DNA of 64,000 nt from Brachyspira suanatina (GTDB lineage Bacteria > Spirochaetota > Brachyspiria > Brachyspirales > Brachyspiraceae): the NCBI RefSeq assembly GCF_001049755.1, contig NZ_CVLB01000001.1, positions 1,816,995 to 1,880,994 of the forward strand. Reading direction: 5' to 3'. Of the stretch, positions 27,101-35,785 are shown piece by piece. Each line of letters opens with the position of its first letter. Position 1 is the stretch's first letter. Under the pieces are notes generated by a model that searched no databases, had not been told where the DNA came from, and worked only from the letters and a program-made list of their open reading frames with translations. The translations under genes and the position numbers were made by a program.

Positions 27101-28129
27101 ATGAAAAAAATTATTCTAATCTGCAGTGCAGTAATACTATCACTAGCACTATTTTATTCTTGTTCTTCAAGCGAATCTGGTACACAAAGCGGACAAGGCG
27201 GTAATTCACTTGTAATATATTGCCCTCATCCATTAGAATTTATAAATCCATTGGTAGATGATTTTAAAGCTAAAAATCCGGGAATAAATGTTGATATTAT
27301 AGCTGCTGGAGTTGGAGAACTTCTTAAAAGAGTTGAATCTGAAAAAGATAATCCATTAGGCGACATACTTTGGGGAGGAAGTTTGAATACTGTAAAACCT
27401 AAAGTAGAATTATTTGAAAATTATACTACTACTAATGAAACAAGCATAGCAGATGCATATAAAAATGTTGAAGGAGCTATTACAAGATTCACTGCTATCC
27501 CAAGTGTTATAATGGTTAACACTAATTTAGCAGGAAATATAAAAATAGAAGGGTATGAAGATTTACTTAATCCTGCATTAAAAGGAAAAATAGCATTTGC
27601 TGATCCTTCTGCTTCTTCATCTTCTTTTGAGCATTTAGTAAATATGCTTTATGCTATGGGTAAAGGCGATCCTGAAAAAGGATGGGATTATGTACAAAAA
27701 TTATGTGCTAATTTAGATGGTAAATTATTAAGCGGTTCTTCTGCTGTTTATAAAGGTGTAGCTGACGGTGAATATACTGTTGGTTTAACTTTTGAGGAAG
27801 GTGGCGCTAATTATGTATCCGCTGGTTCTCCTGTTAAATTAGTATATATGAAAGAAGGTGTTATCATTAAACCAGATGGTATATATATAATAAAAAATGC
27901 TAAAAACTTAGAAAATGCTAAAAAGTTTGTTGATTATGCAACAAGCTATGATGCTCAAAAAATAATTAATGACAAATTAAACAGAAGATCTGTAAGAAGT
28001 GATTTACCTCCTTCTGATATACTTCAATCTGTAGAGACTATAAATGTTATTACAGATGATGAAACTGTAGTTGATCAAAACAAACAAAATTGGCTAAATA
28101 AATTTAAAGATATTTTTACTAGTATCTAA
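27101..28129 (+). CDS. iron-binding lipoprotein 3 of a bit-like ABC importer
   Basis: This 342-residue paralogue has lipobox LFYSCSSSES followed by a Gly/Gln linker (GTQSGQGG). The binding domain contains YCPHPLEFINPLVDDF, WGGSLNTVKPKVELF and a centre with KGKIAFADPSASSSSFEH, the variant shared with copy 4. The start has AAGGA upstream and lies 35 bp after copy 2. Its N-terminus and its C-terminal two thirds are nearly identical to copy 4, while residues ~95-150 differ, so the pair has exchanged sequence recently. Confidence 0.9.
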   Translation: MKKIILICSAVILSLALFYSCSSSESGTQSGQGGNSLVIYCPHPLEFINPLVDDFKAKNPGINVDIIAAGVGELLKRVESEKDNPLGDILWGGSLNTVKPKVELFENYTTTNETSIADAYKNVEGAITRFTAIPSVIMVNTNLAGNIKIEGYEDLLNPALKGKIAFADPSASSSSFEHLVNMLYAMGKGDPEKGWDYVQKLCANLDGKLLSGSSAVYKGVADGEYTVGLTFEEGGANYVSAGSPVKLVYMKEGVIIKPDGIYIIKNAKNLENAKKFVDYATSYDAQKIINDKLNRRSVRSDLPPSDILQSVETINVITDDETVVDQNKQNWLNKFKDIFTSI

Positions 28130-28144
28130 TAAATAAAAAACTAA

Positions 28145-28180
28145 TATAAAAGAGTATAATATATTTTATACTCTTTTATA
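28145..28180 (+). terminator. perfect 15-bp hairpin between iron lipoproteins 3 and 4
   Basis: TATAAAAGAGTATAA (28145-28159) is the exact reverse complement of 28166-28180 with loop TATATT. It could attenuate transcription toward the downstream genes. A related stem is found at 29254-29283. Confidence 0.6.
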
Positions 28181-28210
28181 TTATAAATTTAAATTAAAAA
28201 GGAATCATAT

Positions 28211-29239
28211 ATGAAAAAAATTGTTCTAATCTGCAGTGCAGTAATACTATCACTAGCACTATTTTATTCTTGTTCTTCAAGCGAATCTGGTACACAAAGC
28301 GGACAAGGCGGTAATTCACTTGTAATATATTGCCCTCACCCATTAGAATTTATAAATCCATTGGTAGATGATTTTAAAGCTAAAAATCCAGGAATAAATG
28401 TTGATATTATAGCTGCCGGAACAGGCGAACTTTTAAAAAGAGTTGAATCTGAAAAAGATAATCCATTAGGAGATATACTTTGGGGCGGAACTATAAGCAT
28501 GGCTAAACCTAAAATTGATTTGTTTGAAAGCTATACATCTACAAATGAAGATAATATAGCAGAAATATATAAAAATACTGAAGGTGCTTTGACAAGATGT
28601 ACTGCTGTTCCTAGTATATTAATGGTTAATACTAACTTGATAGGTGACATAAAAATAGAAGGTTATGAAGATTTACTTAATCCTGCCTTAAAAGGAAAAA
28701 TAGCATTTGCTGATCCTTCTGCTTCTTCATCTTCTTTTGAGCATTTGGTAAATATGCTTTATGCTATGGGTAAAGGCGATCCTGAAAAAGGATGGGATTA
28801 TGTACAAAAATTATGTGCTAATTTAGATGGTAAATTATTAAGCGGTTCTTCTGCTGTTTATAAAGGTGTAGCTGACGGTGAATATACTGTTGGTTTAACT
28901 TTTGAGGAAGGTGGCGCTAATTATGTATCCGCTGGTTCTCCTGTTAAATTAGTATATATGAAAGAAGGTGTTATCATTAAACCAGATGGTATATATATAA
29001 TAAAAAATGCTAAAAACTTAGAAAATGCTAAAAAGTTTGTTGATTATGCAACAAGCTATGATGCTCAAAAAACAATAACTGATAAATTAAACAGAAGATC
29101 TGTAAGAAGTGATTTACCTCCTTCTGCCATACTTCAATCTGTAGATACTATAAATGTTATTACAGATGATGAAACTGTAGTTGATCAAAATAAACAAAAT
29201 TGGCTAAATAAATTTAAAGATATTTTTACTAGTATCTAA
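28211..29239 (+). CDS. iron-binding lipoprotein 4 of a bit-like ABC importer
   Basis: This 342-residue paralogue is nearly identical to copy 3 in its signal peptide, linker and the region from KGKIAFADPSASSSSFEH to the C-terminus. The segment around residues 97-150 is its own (WGGTISMAKPKIDLFES, GALTRCTAVPSILMVNTN), including an unpaired cysteine. Each copy therefore combines common scaffold and variable lobe segments. It is followed by a hairpin and then the ATPase gene, giving the usual excess of binding protein over membrane components. Confidence 0.9.
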   Translation: MKKIVLICSAVILSLALFYSCSSSESGTQSGQGGNSLVIYCPHPLEFINPLVDDFKAKNPGINVDIIAAGTGELLKRVESEKDNPLGDILWGGTISMAKPKIDLFESYTSTNEDNIAEIYKNTEGALTRCTAVPSILMVNTNLIGDIKIEGYEDLLNPALKGKIAFADPSASSSSFEHLVNMLYAMGKGDPEKGWDYVQKLCANLDGKLLSGSSAVYKGVADGEYTVGLTFEEGGANYVSAGSPVKLVYMKEGVIIKPDGIYIIKNAKNLENAKKFVDYATSYDAQKTITDKLNRRSVRSDLPPSAILQSVDTINVITDDETVVDQNKQNWLNKFKDIFTSI

Positions 29240-29253
29240 AAACAAGAACTATG

Positions 29254-29283
29254 CAAAGAGTATAAATAGTTTTATACTCTTTG
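29254..29283 (+). terminator. hairpin before the bit-like ATPase gene
   Basis: CAAAGAGTATAAA (29254-29266) pairs exactly with TTTATACTCTTTG (29271-29283), loop TAGT. The core AAAGAGTATAA is shared with the hairpin at 28145, so the spacer was duplicated with the gene. It probably lowers expression of the downstream ATPase and permease. Confidence 0.6.
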
Positions 29284-29317
29284 TGTTTATAAATAATAAA
29301 TAAAAAGAGAGGTTATA

Positions 29318-30442
29318 ATGAGTGTATCTATATCCATTGAAAATGTAGTAAAACGTTATGAGAAGCTGACAATAATACCTGATCTTTCATTAGAGATAAA
29401 AAATGGAGAATTTTTTACTCTGCTTGGACCATCTGGATGCGGCAAGACAACACTGCTTCGTATGATTGCAGGCTTTAATACAATAGAAGGAGGAGAAATA
29501 AAATTTGATAAAGATGTAATCAATAATATTCCTGCTCATAAAAGAAATATTGGTATGGTATTTCAAAACTATGCAATATTTCCACATATGACTGTTAGAG
29601 AAAATGTTGAATACGGATTAAAACTCAGAAAAGAAAATAAAGAATCTATGAAGAAAAAAGTAGATGAAATGCTTCATGTGGTAAAAATAGAAGAATATCA
29701 GGACAGACTTCCTGAAAGATTATCTGGAGGACAGCAGCAGAGAGTAGCTTTGGCCAGAGCAATAGTTATCACTCCAAGTGTTTTACTTATGGACGAGCCT
29801 CTTTCTAACCTAGATGCCAAATTAAGAATAGAAATGAGAAGTGCAATAAAAGATATACAAAGACATGTAGGCATTACAACTGTTTATGTTACACATGATC
29901 AGGAAGAAGCACTTGCAGTATCTGACAGAATAGCTGTAATGAAAAACGGAGTTATACAGCAAGTTGGAAGCCCTGTAAGTATTTATACAAGACCTTATAA
30001 TGTATTTGTCGCTACTTTTATAGGACATTCAAATTTATTCTATGCCACTATAAAAATTGAAGGAAATGATACTTATCTTTTATTTAGATGCGGATATAAA
30101 TTGAAAATGGATAATTTATCAGATGTAAAAAATGGCGATGAAGTTATTGTTGGAATAAGGCCTGAAGAATTTTTTGTTAATTCTGAAAATCAAGATGGCA
30201 TCAAAGCAAAAATATTATCTAAAACTTTTCTTGGAAAATATACTAATTATTTCTTACATTTCAATGATAATGAAGTTGTTCCTGATCAGCCTAGCATAGA
30301 ATATTCACAAGACTCATCATACACAGATAGAATGTATGAGAAAGATGAAGTTATAACTTTAAAACCTAATGCTAATAAAATCAATGTATTTACTCCAGAT
30401 ATGGAAAAAAGTCTTATTAAAGGAGTAAAAAAATATGAATAA
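29318..30442 (+). CDS. bitD: ABC transporter ATP-binding protein, BitD/FbpC type
   Basis: The 374-residue ATPase drives the iron importer. Visible motifs are Walker A GPSGCGKTTLLR (about residues 38-49), the Q-loop VFQNYAIFPH, signature LSGGQQQRVALARA, Walker B VLLMDEPLSNLDAK, and the switch His in VTHDQEEA. A C-terminal beta-rich TOBE-like domain (about 240-374) with GIRPEEFFV completes the family plan. GAGAGG precedes the ATG. Its last 8 bases overlap the permease gene, a sign of tight co-expression. Confidence 0.94.
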   Translation: MSVSISIENVVKRYEKLTIIPDLSLEIKNGEFFTLLGPSGCGKTTLLRMIAGFNTIEGGEIKFDKDVINNIPAHKRNIGMVFQNYAIFPHMTVRENVEYGLKLRKENKESMKKKVDEMLHVVKIEEYQDRLPERLSGGQQQRVALARAIVITPSVLLMDEPLSNLDAKLRIEMRSAIKDIQRHVGITTVYVTHDQEEALAVSDRIAVMKNGVIQQVGSPVSIYTRPYNVFVATFIGHSNLFYATIKIEGNDTYLLFRCGYKLKMDNLSDVKNGDEVIVGIRPEEFFVNSENQDGIKAKILSKTFLGKYTNYFLHFNDNEVVPDQPSIEYSQDSSYTDRMYEKDEVITLKPNANKINVFTPDMEKSLIKGVKKYE

Positions 30443-32084
30443 ACGTTTAAAAATAGATTTTTGGACTTATATTACTTTAATAATAGCTGTAATTTTTGCT
30501 TTATTTTTAGTATATCCATTATTCTCTTTGTTTATAAGCAGTTTTAAAGATCCTGAAACAGGAGCTTGGACTTTAGATAACTTTTTACGTTTCTTCAGCA
30601 GAAAATATTATTATCAGGCACTTGTAAATAGTTTTTCAGTAACTATATGTGTAACTATATTAGCTATAGTCATAGGGACTCCTATGGCATATTTTATGAG
30701 TGTTTATAAAATAAAAGGTAAAACTTTTTTGCAAATACTTATAATAATATCCATGATGTCTCCTGCTTTTATAGGTGCTTATTCTTGGATACTTTTATTA
30801 GGAAGAAGCGGAGTAGTAACTAAATTTTTTTCTGGATTTGGAATTTCAACTCCTACAATATATGGTTTCGGAGGAATATTATTAGTATTTACTTTGAAAT
30901 TATATCCATTTATATTTATGTATGTTTCTGGAGCTTTAAGTAAAATAGATGTTTCTTTAATGGAAGCTGCAGAAAGCTTGGGCTGTTCTCCTTTCAAAAA
31001 GGTTGCTACTATAGCTATGCCTTTAATAACTCCTACTGTATTGGCTGGTTCATTATTGGTATTTATGAATGCATTGGCTGATTTCGGTACTCCTATGCTT
31101 ATAGGTGAAGGATACAGAACTATGCCTACTATGATTTATTCTGAATTTGTAAGCGAAGTAGGAGGAAATGCCAATTTCTCTGCTTCTATGGCTAGTATTA
31201 TGGTATTTATAACTGCTATGATGTTTATAGCTCAAAAATACTTTGTTAATAAAAAATCATTTACCATGAGTTCTATGAATCCTATAAAGCCTAAAGAAAT
31301 CAAAGGAATTATGTCTGTATTAGTACATATATTCATTTATTTCATAGTATTTTTATCTATAATCCCTCAGCTCACAGTTATATATACTTCTTTCTTAAAA
31401 ACAAACAGAGCTATATTTGTTAAAGGATTCTCTTTTAATAGTTATATTTCAATATTCTCTTCTCTTGGAACTTCTATAAAAAATACTTATCTATACGGAA
31501 TTATAACTATATTTATTATTGTTATAATGGGTATGTTTATAGCATATATTTCAATAAGAAGAAAAAATATTTTAACAAGCGTTATAGATACAATAACTAT
31601 GTTTCCATATATAATACCTGGATCTGTTTTGGGTATTACACTTCTTTTAGCTTTTAATAAACCTCCTATAATATTAAGCGGAACATCTATGATAATAATA
31701 ATGTCATTAGTTATAAGAAGAATGCCTTATACTTTGAGATCAAGCTCTGCCATACTATATCAAATAAGCACGAGTATGGAAGAAGCCTCTATAAGTTTAG
31801 GAGCTTCTCAAGTAAAAACTTTCTTCAAGATAACCGCTATGATGATGCTTCCCGGTGTTATTTCAGGAGCTATATTAAGCTGGATAACAGTAATTAATGA
31901 ATTGAGTTCCTCTGTAATATTATATACAGGAAAATCAAGAACAATGGCTGTTTCTATTTACCAAGAAGTTATAAGGGCTAGTTACGGAACTGCTGCTGCT
32001 TTATCCACAATATTAACCTTATCAACTATAATATCTCTTTTAATATTCTTCAAATTAACTGGTAAAAAAGAAGTAAGTTTATAA
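30435..32084 (+). CDS. fused two-domain ABC permease of the iron importer
   Basis: The 549-residue inner-membrane protein carries two binding-protein-dependent transport permease domains in one chain, with about 12 membrane segments. The EAA coupling loops are EAAESLGCSPFKKVATIAMP in the first half and EEASISLGASQVKTFFKITA in the second. This FbpB-like fusion corresponds to the two permeases (BitE and BitF) described for the B. hyodysenteriae locus. AAAGGAG, inside the ATPase gene, lies before the ATG. A strong terminator follows, so this is the last gene of the operon. Confidence 0.93.
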   Translation: MNKRLKIDFWTYITLIIAVIFALFLVYPLFSLFISSFKDPETGAWTLDNFLRFFSRKYYYQALVNSFSVTICVTILAIVIGTPMAYFMSVYKIKGKTFLQILIIISMMSPAFIGAYSWILLLGRSGVVTKFFSGFGISTPTIYGFGGILLVFTLKLYPFIFMYVSGALSKIDVSLMEAAESLGCSPFKKVATIAMPLITPTVLAGSLLVFMNALADFGTPMLIGEGYRTMPTMIYSEFVSEVGGNANFSASMASIMVFITAMMFIAQKYFVNKKSFTMSSMNPIKPKEIKGIMSVLVHIFIYFIVFLSIIPQLTVIYTSFLKTNRAIFVKGFSFNSYISIFSSLGTSIKNTYLYGIITIFIIVIMGMFIAYISIRRKNILTSVIDTITMFPYIIPGSVLGITLLLAFNKPPIILSGTSMIIIMSLVIRRMPYTLRSSSAILYQISTSMEEASISLGASQVKTFFKITAMMMLPGVISGAILSWITVINELSSSVILYTGKSRTMAVSIYQEVIRASYGTAAALSTILTLSTIISLLIFFKLTGKKEVSL

Positions 32085-32106
32085 TATACAATTAATAACA
32101 ATTACT

Positions 32107-32145
32107 ATGGGATCATAGGATAAATATCTTATGATCCTATTTTTA
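32107..32145 (+). terminator. terminator of the iron-transport operon
   Basis: A 16-bp stem with two G-T pairs: ATGGGATCATAGGATA (32107-32122) with TATCTTATGATCCTAT (32125-32140), then TTTTAT. Confidence 0.85.
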
Positions 32146-32259
32146 TATTATCTAAAATTGCAATTTTTCTACTTTATTATATTTACATTTTATGTTATTA
32201 TTAAGTTTTAATAAAAAAATATTTTACCTATATATTAGATTTTTAAGGAGTTTATACTA

Positions 32260-35202
32260 ATGGGAGCAATGGACTTAGTATTCAAATTAATATTCGGCTC
32301 TAAAGAACAAAATGATGCTAAAATATTAAAACCTATAGCAGAAAAGACATTAACATTTGAAGAAGAAATAAAGAAATTAAGCAATGAAGAACTTACAAAT
32401 AAAACAAAAGAATTCAGAGAAAGAGTAGAAAAATACATAGGATGCAAAACAGAAGAATTAGATTTAAGCAAAGAAGAAAATAAGAAAAAACTTCAAAATA
32501 TATTAGATGATATACTTCCAGAGGCATTTGCCGTGGTTCGTGAGGCTAGTATAAGAACTACAGGAATGAGACACTTTGATGTACAGGTTATGGGAGGAGC
32601 AGTACTTCATCAAGGAAGAATCGCTGAAATGAAAACAGGTGAAGGTAAAACTCTTGTTGCTACACTTGCCGTTTATCTTAATGCTTTAACAGGACTTGGA
32701 GTGCATGTAGTTACAGTAAACGATTATCTTGCTAAAAGGGACGCTGAATGGATGACTCCTATATATTCTATGCTTGGTATAAGTGTAGGAATACTTGATA
32801 ATACTAGACCTCATTCACCGGAAAGAAGAGCCGTTTATAACTGCGATGTTGTTTATGGTACTAATAATGAGTTCGGATTCGACTATTTAAGAGATAATAT
32901 GGTAACTAGAAAAGAGGATAAAGTTCAGAGAAAATTCTACTTTGCCATAGTCGATGAGGTAGACAGTATTTTGATAGACGAAGCTAGAACACCTCTTATC
33001 ATATCAGGACCTGCTGAGAAAAACATAAAAATGTACTATGAAATTGACAGAATAATACCAATGCTTAAACAGGCTGAAGTTGACGAGAGAATGCGTGAGG
33101 TGGCCGGCACTGGTGATTATGTATTAGATGAAAAAGATAAAAACGTATACCTTACAGAAGAAGGCGTACACAAGGTAGAAAAACTCCTTAATGTTGAGAA
33201 CTTATACGGAGCCCAAAGCAGTACTATAGTTCACCATGTTAATCAGGCATTAAAAGCACATAAAGTGTTCAAAAAAGATGTTGATTATATGGTTACAGAT
33301 GGAGAAGTTTTGATTGTAGATGAATTTACAGGACGTGTACTTGAAGGAAGAAGATATAGTGACGGACTTCACCAAGCAATAGAAGCTAAAGAAAAAGTTG
33401 CTATACAAAATGAATCACAAACTTATGCTACAATTACATTCCAGAACTATTTCAGAATGTATCCTAAACTTTCAGGTATGACTGGTACTGCTGAAACAGA
33501 GGCAGAAGAATTCTATAAAATATACAAATTAGACGTTGCTGTTATACCTACTAATAAACCTATAGCAAGACAGGATTTATCAGATAGAATATACAGAACA
33601 AGAAAGGCTAAATTTGAGGCTTTGGCAAAATATATTAAAGAACTTCAGGATGCCGGAAAACCTGCTCTTGTTGGTACTGTATCAGTGGAAATGAACGAAG
33701 AATTATCAAAAGTATTCAAAAGACATAAAATCAATCATGAAGTATTGAATGCCAAAAACCACTCAAGAGAGGCTGCAATAATAGCACAGGCAGGAGAACC
33801 AGGAGCCGTTACACTTGCTACAAACATGGCAGGACGTGGTACGGATATTGTGCTTGGAGGAAACCCTGTTGCTAAAGGTGTTGCTGAAATAGAGCAAATA
33901 CTTGTACTTATGAGAGATAAAGCTTTCAAAGAGAGAGATCCTTACAAAAAAGAAGAATTAACAAAGAAAGTAAAATCAATAGACCTTTATAAAGAGGCTT
34001 TTGTAAGAAGTGTTATATCTGGAAAGATTGAAGAAGCTAAAGAATTGGCACAAAAAAACAATGCCGATGAAATGATAGAAAAGATTGACAGAATAATACA
34101 AATAAATGAAAAAGCTAAAACAGATAAAGAAAGAGTACTTGCAGCTGGAGGTTTGCATGTTATAGGAAGTGAAAGACATGAGGCAAGACGTATTGACAAT
34201 CAGCTTAGAGGTAGAAGCGGAAGACAGGGAGACCCAGGACTTAGCGTATTTTTCTTATCTCTTGAAGATGATTTAATGCGTTTATTCGGCGGTGAGAGAG
34301 TTTCTAAGATGATGCTTGCTATGGGAATGGGTGAAGAAGAAGAACTTGGACATAAATGGCTTAACAAATCAATAGAAAATGCTCAAAGAAAGGTTGAAGG
34401 CAGAAACTTTGATATAAGAAAGCATTTGCTTGAGTATGATGATGTTATGAATCAGCAGCGTATGGCTGTTTACGGTGAGAGAGATTATATACTTTACTCT
34501 GATGATATATCTCCTAGAGTAGAAGAAATCATATCTGAAGTAACTGAAGAAACTATTCAAGACATATCAGATAATAAAAAACATGTTGATCCTTTAGAAG
34601 TAACTAAGTGGCTTAACAGTTATTTAATAGGCATAGATGAAGATGCTGCTAACAAAGCTGTAGAGGGCGGTGTTGACAATGCTGTAAAAAATCTTACTAA
34701 CCTATTATTAGAAGCATACAGAAAAAAAGCGTCCGAAATAGATGAAAAAATATTTAGAGAGGTAGAAAAAAACATATTCCTTTCTATAATAGATAACAGA
34801 TGGAAGGATCATTTATTTGCTATGGACAGTTTAAGAGAAGGTATAGGACTTAGAGGATATGCCGAGAAAAACCCTCTTACAGAATACAAACTTGAAGGTT
34901 ATAAAATGTTCGTAGCTACTATGAATGTTATACATAATGAGCTTGTGAACTTGATAATGAGAGTAAGAATAATACCTAATTCATTTGACAGTATGGAAAG
35001 AGAGAGTGCATTTGATGGCGGTGTTGAAGAGAAAAGCAGTGCTAGTGCTATGAATGGAGGTAATGCACAAGCTATTCAAAGCAAAGTAAAAACTGCACAG
35101 GCTAATGTTAAAATGACTCAGAAAATAGGAAGAAATGATCCTTGTCCTTGCGGAAGCGGTAAGAAATATAAACATTGCCATGGAAAGGATAATCCTCAGT
35201 AA
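32260..35202 (+). CDS. secA: preprotein translocase ATPase SecA
   Basis: This 980-residue motor pushes unfolded proteins, including the many lipoproteins of this window, through SecYEG. It contains Walker A MKTGEGKTLVATL near residue 125, DEAD-type VDEVDSILIDEAR, and helicase motifs NMAGRGTDIVLGG and QLRGRSGRQGDPG. The helical scaffold contains DNRWKDHLFAMD. At the C-terminus the SEC-C zinc motif CPCGSGKKYKHCHG is preceded by an Ala/Gln/Lys-rich linker. The length is slightly above average because of insertions around 560-620. AAGGAG precedes the ATG, and a terminator follows at 35233. Confidence 0.98.
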   Translation: MGAMDLVFKLIFGSKEQNDAKILKPIAEKTLTFEEEIKKLSNEELTNKTKEFRERVEKYIGCKTEELDLSKEENKKKLQNILDDILPEAFAVVREASIRTTGMRHFDVQVMGGAVLHQGRIAEMKTGEGKTLVATLAVYLNALTGLGVHVVTVNDYLAKRDAEWMTPIYSMLGISVGILDNTRPHSPERRAVYNCDVVYGTNNEFGFDYLRDNMVTRKEDKVQRKFYFAIVDEVDSILIDEARTPLIISGPAEKNIKMYYEIDRIIPMLKQAEVDERMREVAGTGDYVLDEKDKNVYLTEEGVHKVEKLLNVENLYGAQSSTIVHHVNQALKAHKVFKKDVDYMVTDGEVLIVDEFTGRVLEGRRYSDGLHQAIEAKEKVAIQNESQTYATITFQNYFRMYPKLSGMTGTAETEAEEFYKIYKLDVAVIPTNKPIARQDLSDRIYRTRKAKFEALAKYIKELQDAGKPALVGTVSVEMNEELSKVFKRHKINHEVLNAKNHSREAAIIAQAGEPGAVTLATNMAGRGTDIVLGGNPVAKGVAEIEQILVLMRDKAFKERDPYKKEELTKKVKSIDLYKEAFVRSVISGKIEEAKELAQKNNADEMIEKIDRIIQINEKAKTDKERVLAAGGLHVIGSERHEARRIDNQLRGRSGRQGDPGLSVFFLSLEDDLMRLFGGERVSKMMLAMGMGEEEELGHKWLNKSIENAQRKVEGRNFDIRKHLLEYDDVMNQQRMAVYGERDYILYSDDISPRVEEIISEVTEETIQDISDNKKHVDPLEVTKWLNSYLIGIDEDAANKAVEGGVDNAVKNLTNLLLEAYRKKASEIDEKIFREVEKNIFLSIIDNRWKDHLFAMDSLREGIGLRGYAEKNPLTEYKLEGYKMFVATMNVIHNELVNLIMRVRIIPNSFDSMERESAFDGGVEEKSSASAMNGGNAQAIQSKVKTAQANVKMTQKIGRNDPCPCGSGKKYKHCHGKDNPQ

Positions 35203-35232
35203 GTAAAAGAAAAAAGAATTAATGCAAAAATT

Positions 35233-35270
35233 AAAGGTATATATAATTGATTTTATATATACCTTTTTTA
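35233..35270 (+). terminator. terminator of secA
   Basis: AAAGGTATATATAA (35233-35246) pairs exactly with TTATATATACCTTT (35253-35266), loop TTGATT, then a T-run. Confidence 0.88.
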
Positions 35271-35289
35271 TTTATAAAATATTAATTTT

Positions 35290-35664
35290 TTACTTTGTAT
35301 TTTTTAATTCCTTATTACTTATAGGGTGATTTGAACCTTTTCTCACACTGAAAACTATACTAGTATTACCATAAAAATTAATTATATAAGTATAATCTTT
35401 ATTATTAACTGATTTAAGAGTAAAATTTCCAGTAGTTACTGCAGATGTTATATCATAAGTATCATTAAGAGCTACGCCATCTACATTTAGAACACTAATA
35501 GTTAAATTTTGACTATCTGCTTCTGTTACAGTTACTGTAATATTTTTAGCAGTATCTTGATAAGTACCATTTCTGTCTTTGAACTTAATACCTTGCTGCG
35601 TAAAAGGTGAAGTACAAGAAAGTAAAAATAAAGATATTAATAATAAAATAATTTTTTTATACAT
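35290..35664 (-). CDS. small lipoprotein of unknown function
   Basis: This 124-residue protein has a clear signal peptide, MYKKIILLLISLFLL, and lipobox LLSCTS. The mature part is about 105 residues and looks beta-rich (KDRNGTYQDTAKNITVTVTE, NFTLKSVNNKDYTYIINFYG), like a small domain in which strands alternate with turns. No family is recognised. It is transcribed alone toward secA; the promoter region at 35665-35735 is AT-rich. Confidence 0.75.
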   Translation of the reverse strand: MYKKIILLLISLFLLSCTSPFTQQGIKFKDRNGTYQDTAKNITVTVTEADSQNLTISVLNVDGVALNDTYDITSAVTTGNFTLKSVNNKDYTYIINFYGNTSIVFSVRKGSNHPISNKELKNTK

Positions 35665-35732
35665 TTTATTTATCCTAACATTATATAGTATATATTATAT
35701 AAAAAATATAGTTTTTGTAAATACTAATTGAT

Positions 35733-35768
35733 AAAAAAGCGGAGAGAGTTTTTTATTCCTCCCCGCTT
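35733..35768 (-). terminator. terminator of the 35786-37477 lipoprotein gene
   Basis: On the minus strand AAGCGG plus GGAGG pairs with CTCTCTCCGCTT (stem within 35737-35768, two G-T pairs), followed by a T-run. Confidence 0.75.
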
Positions 35769-35785
35769 AATTTCCTTATTATAAA

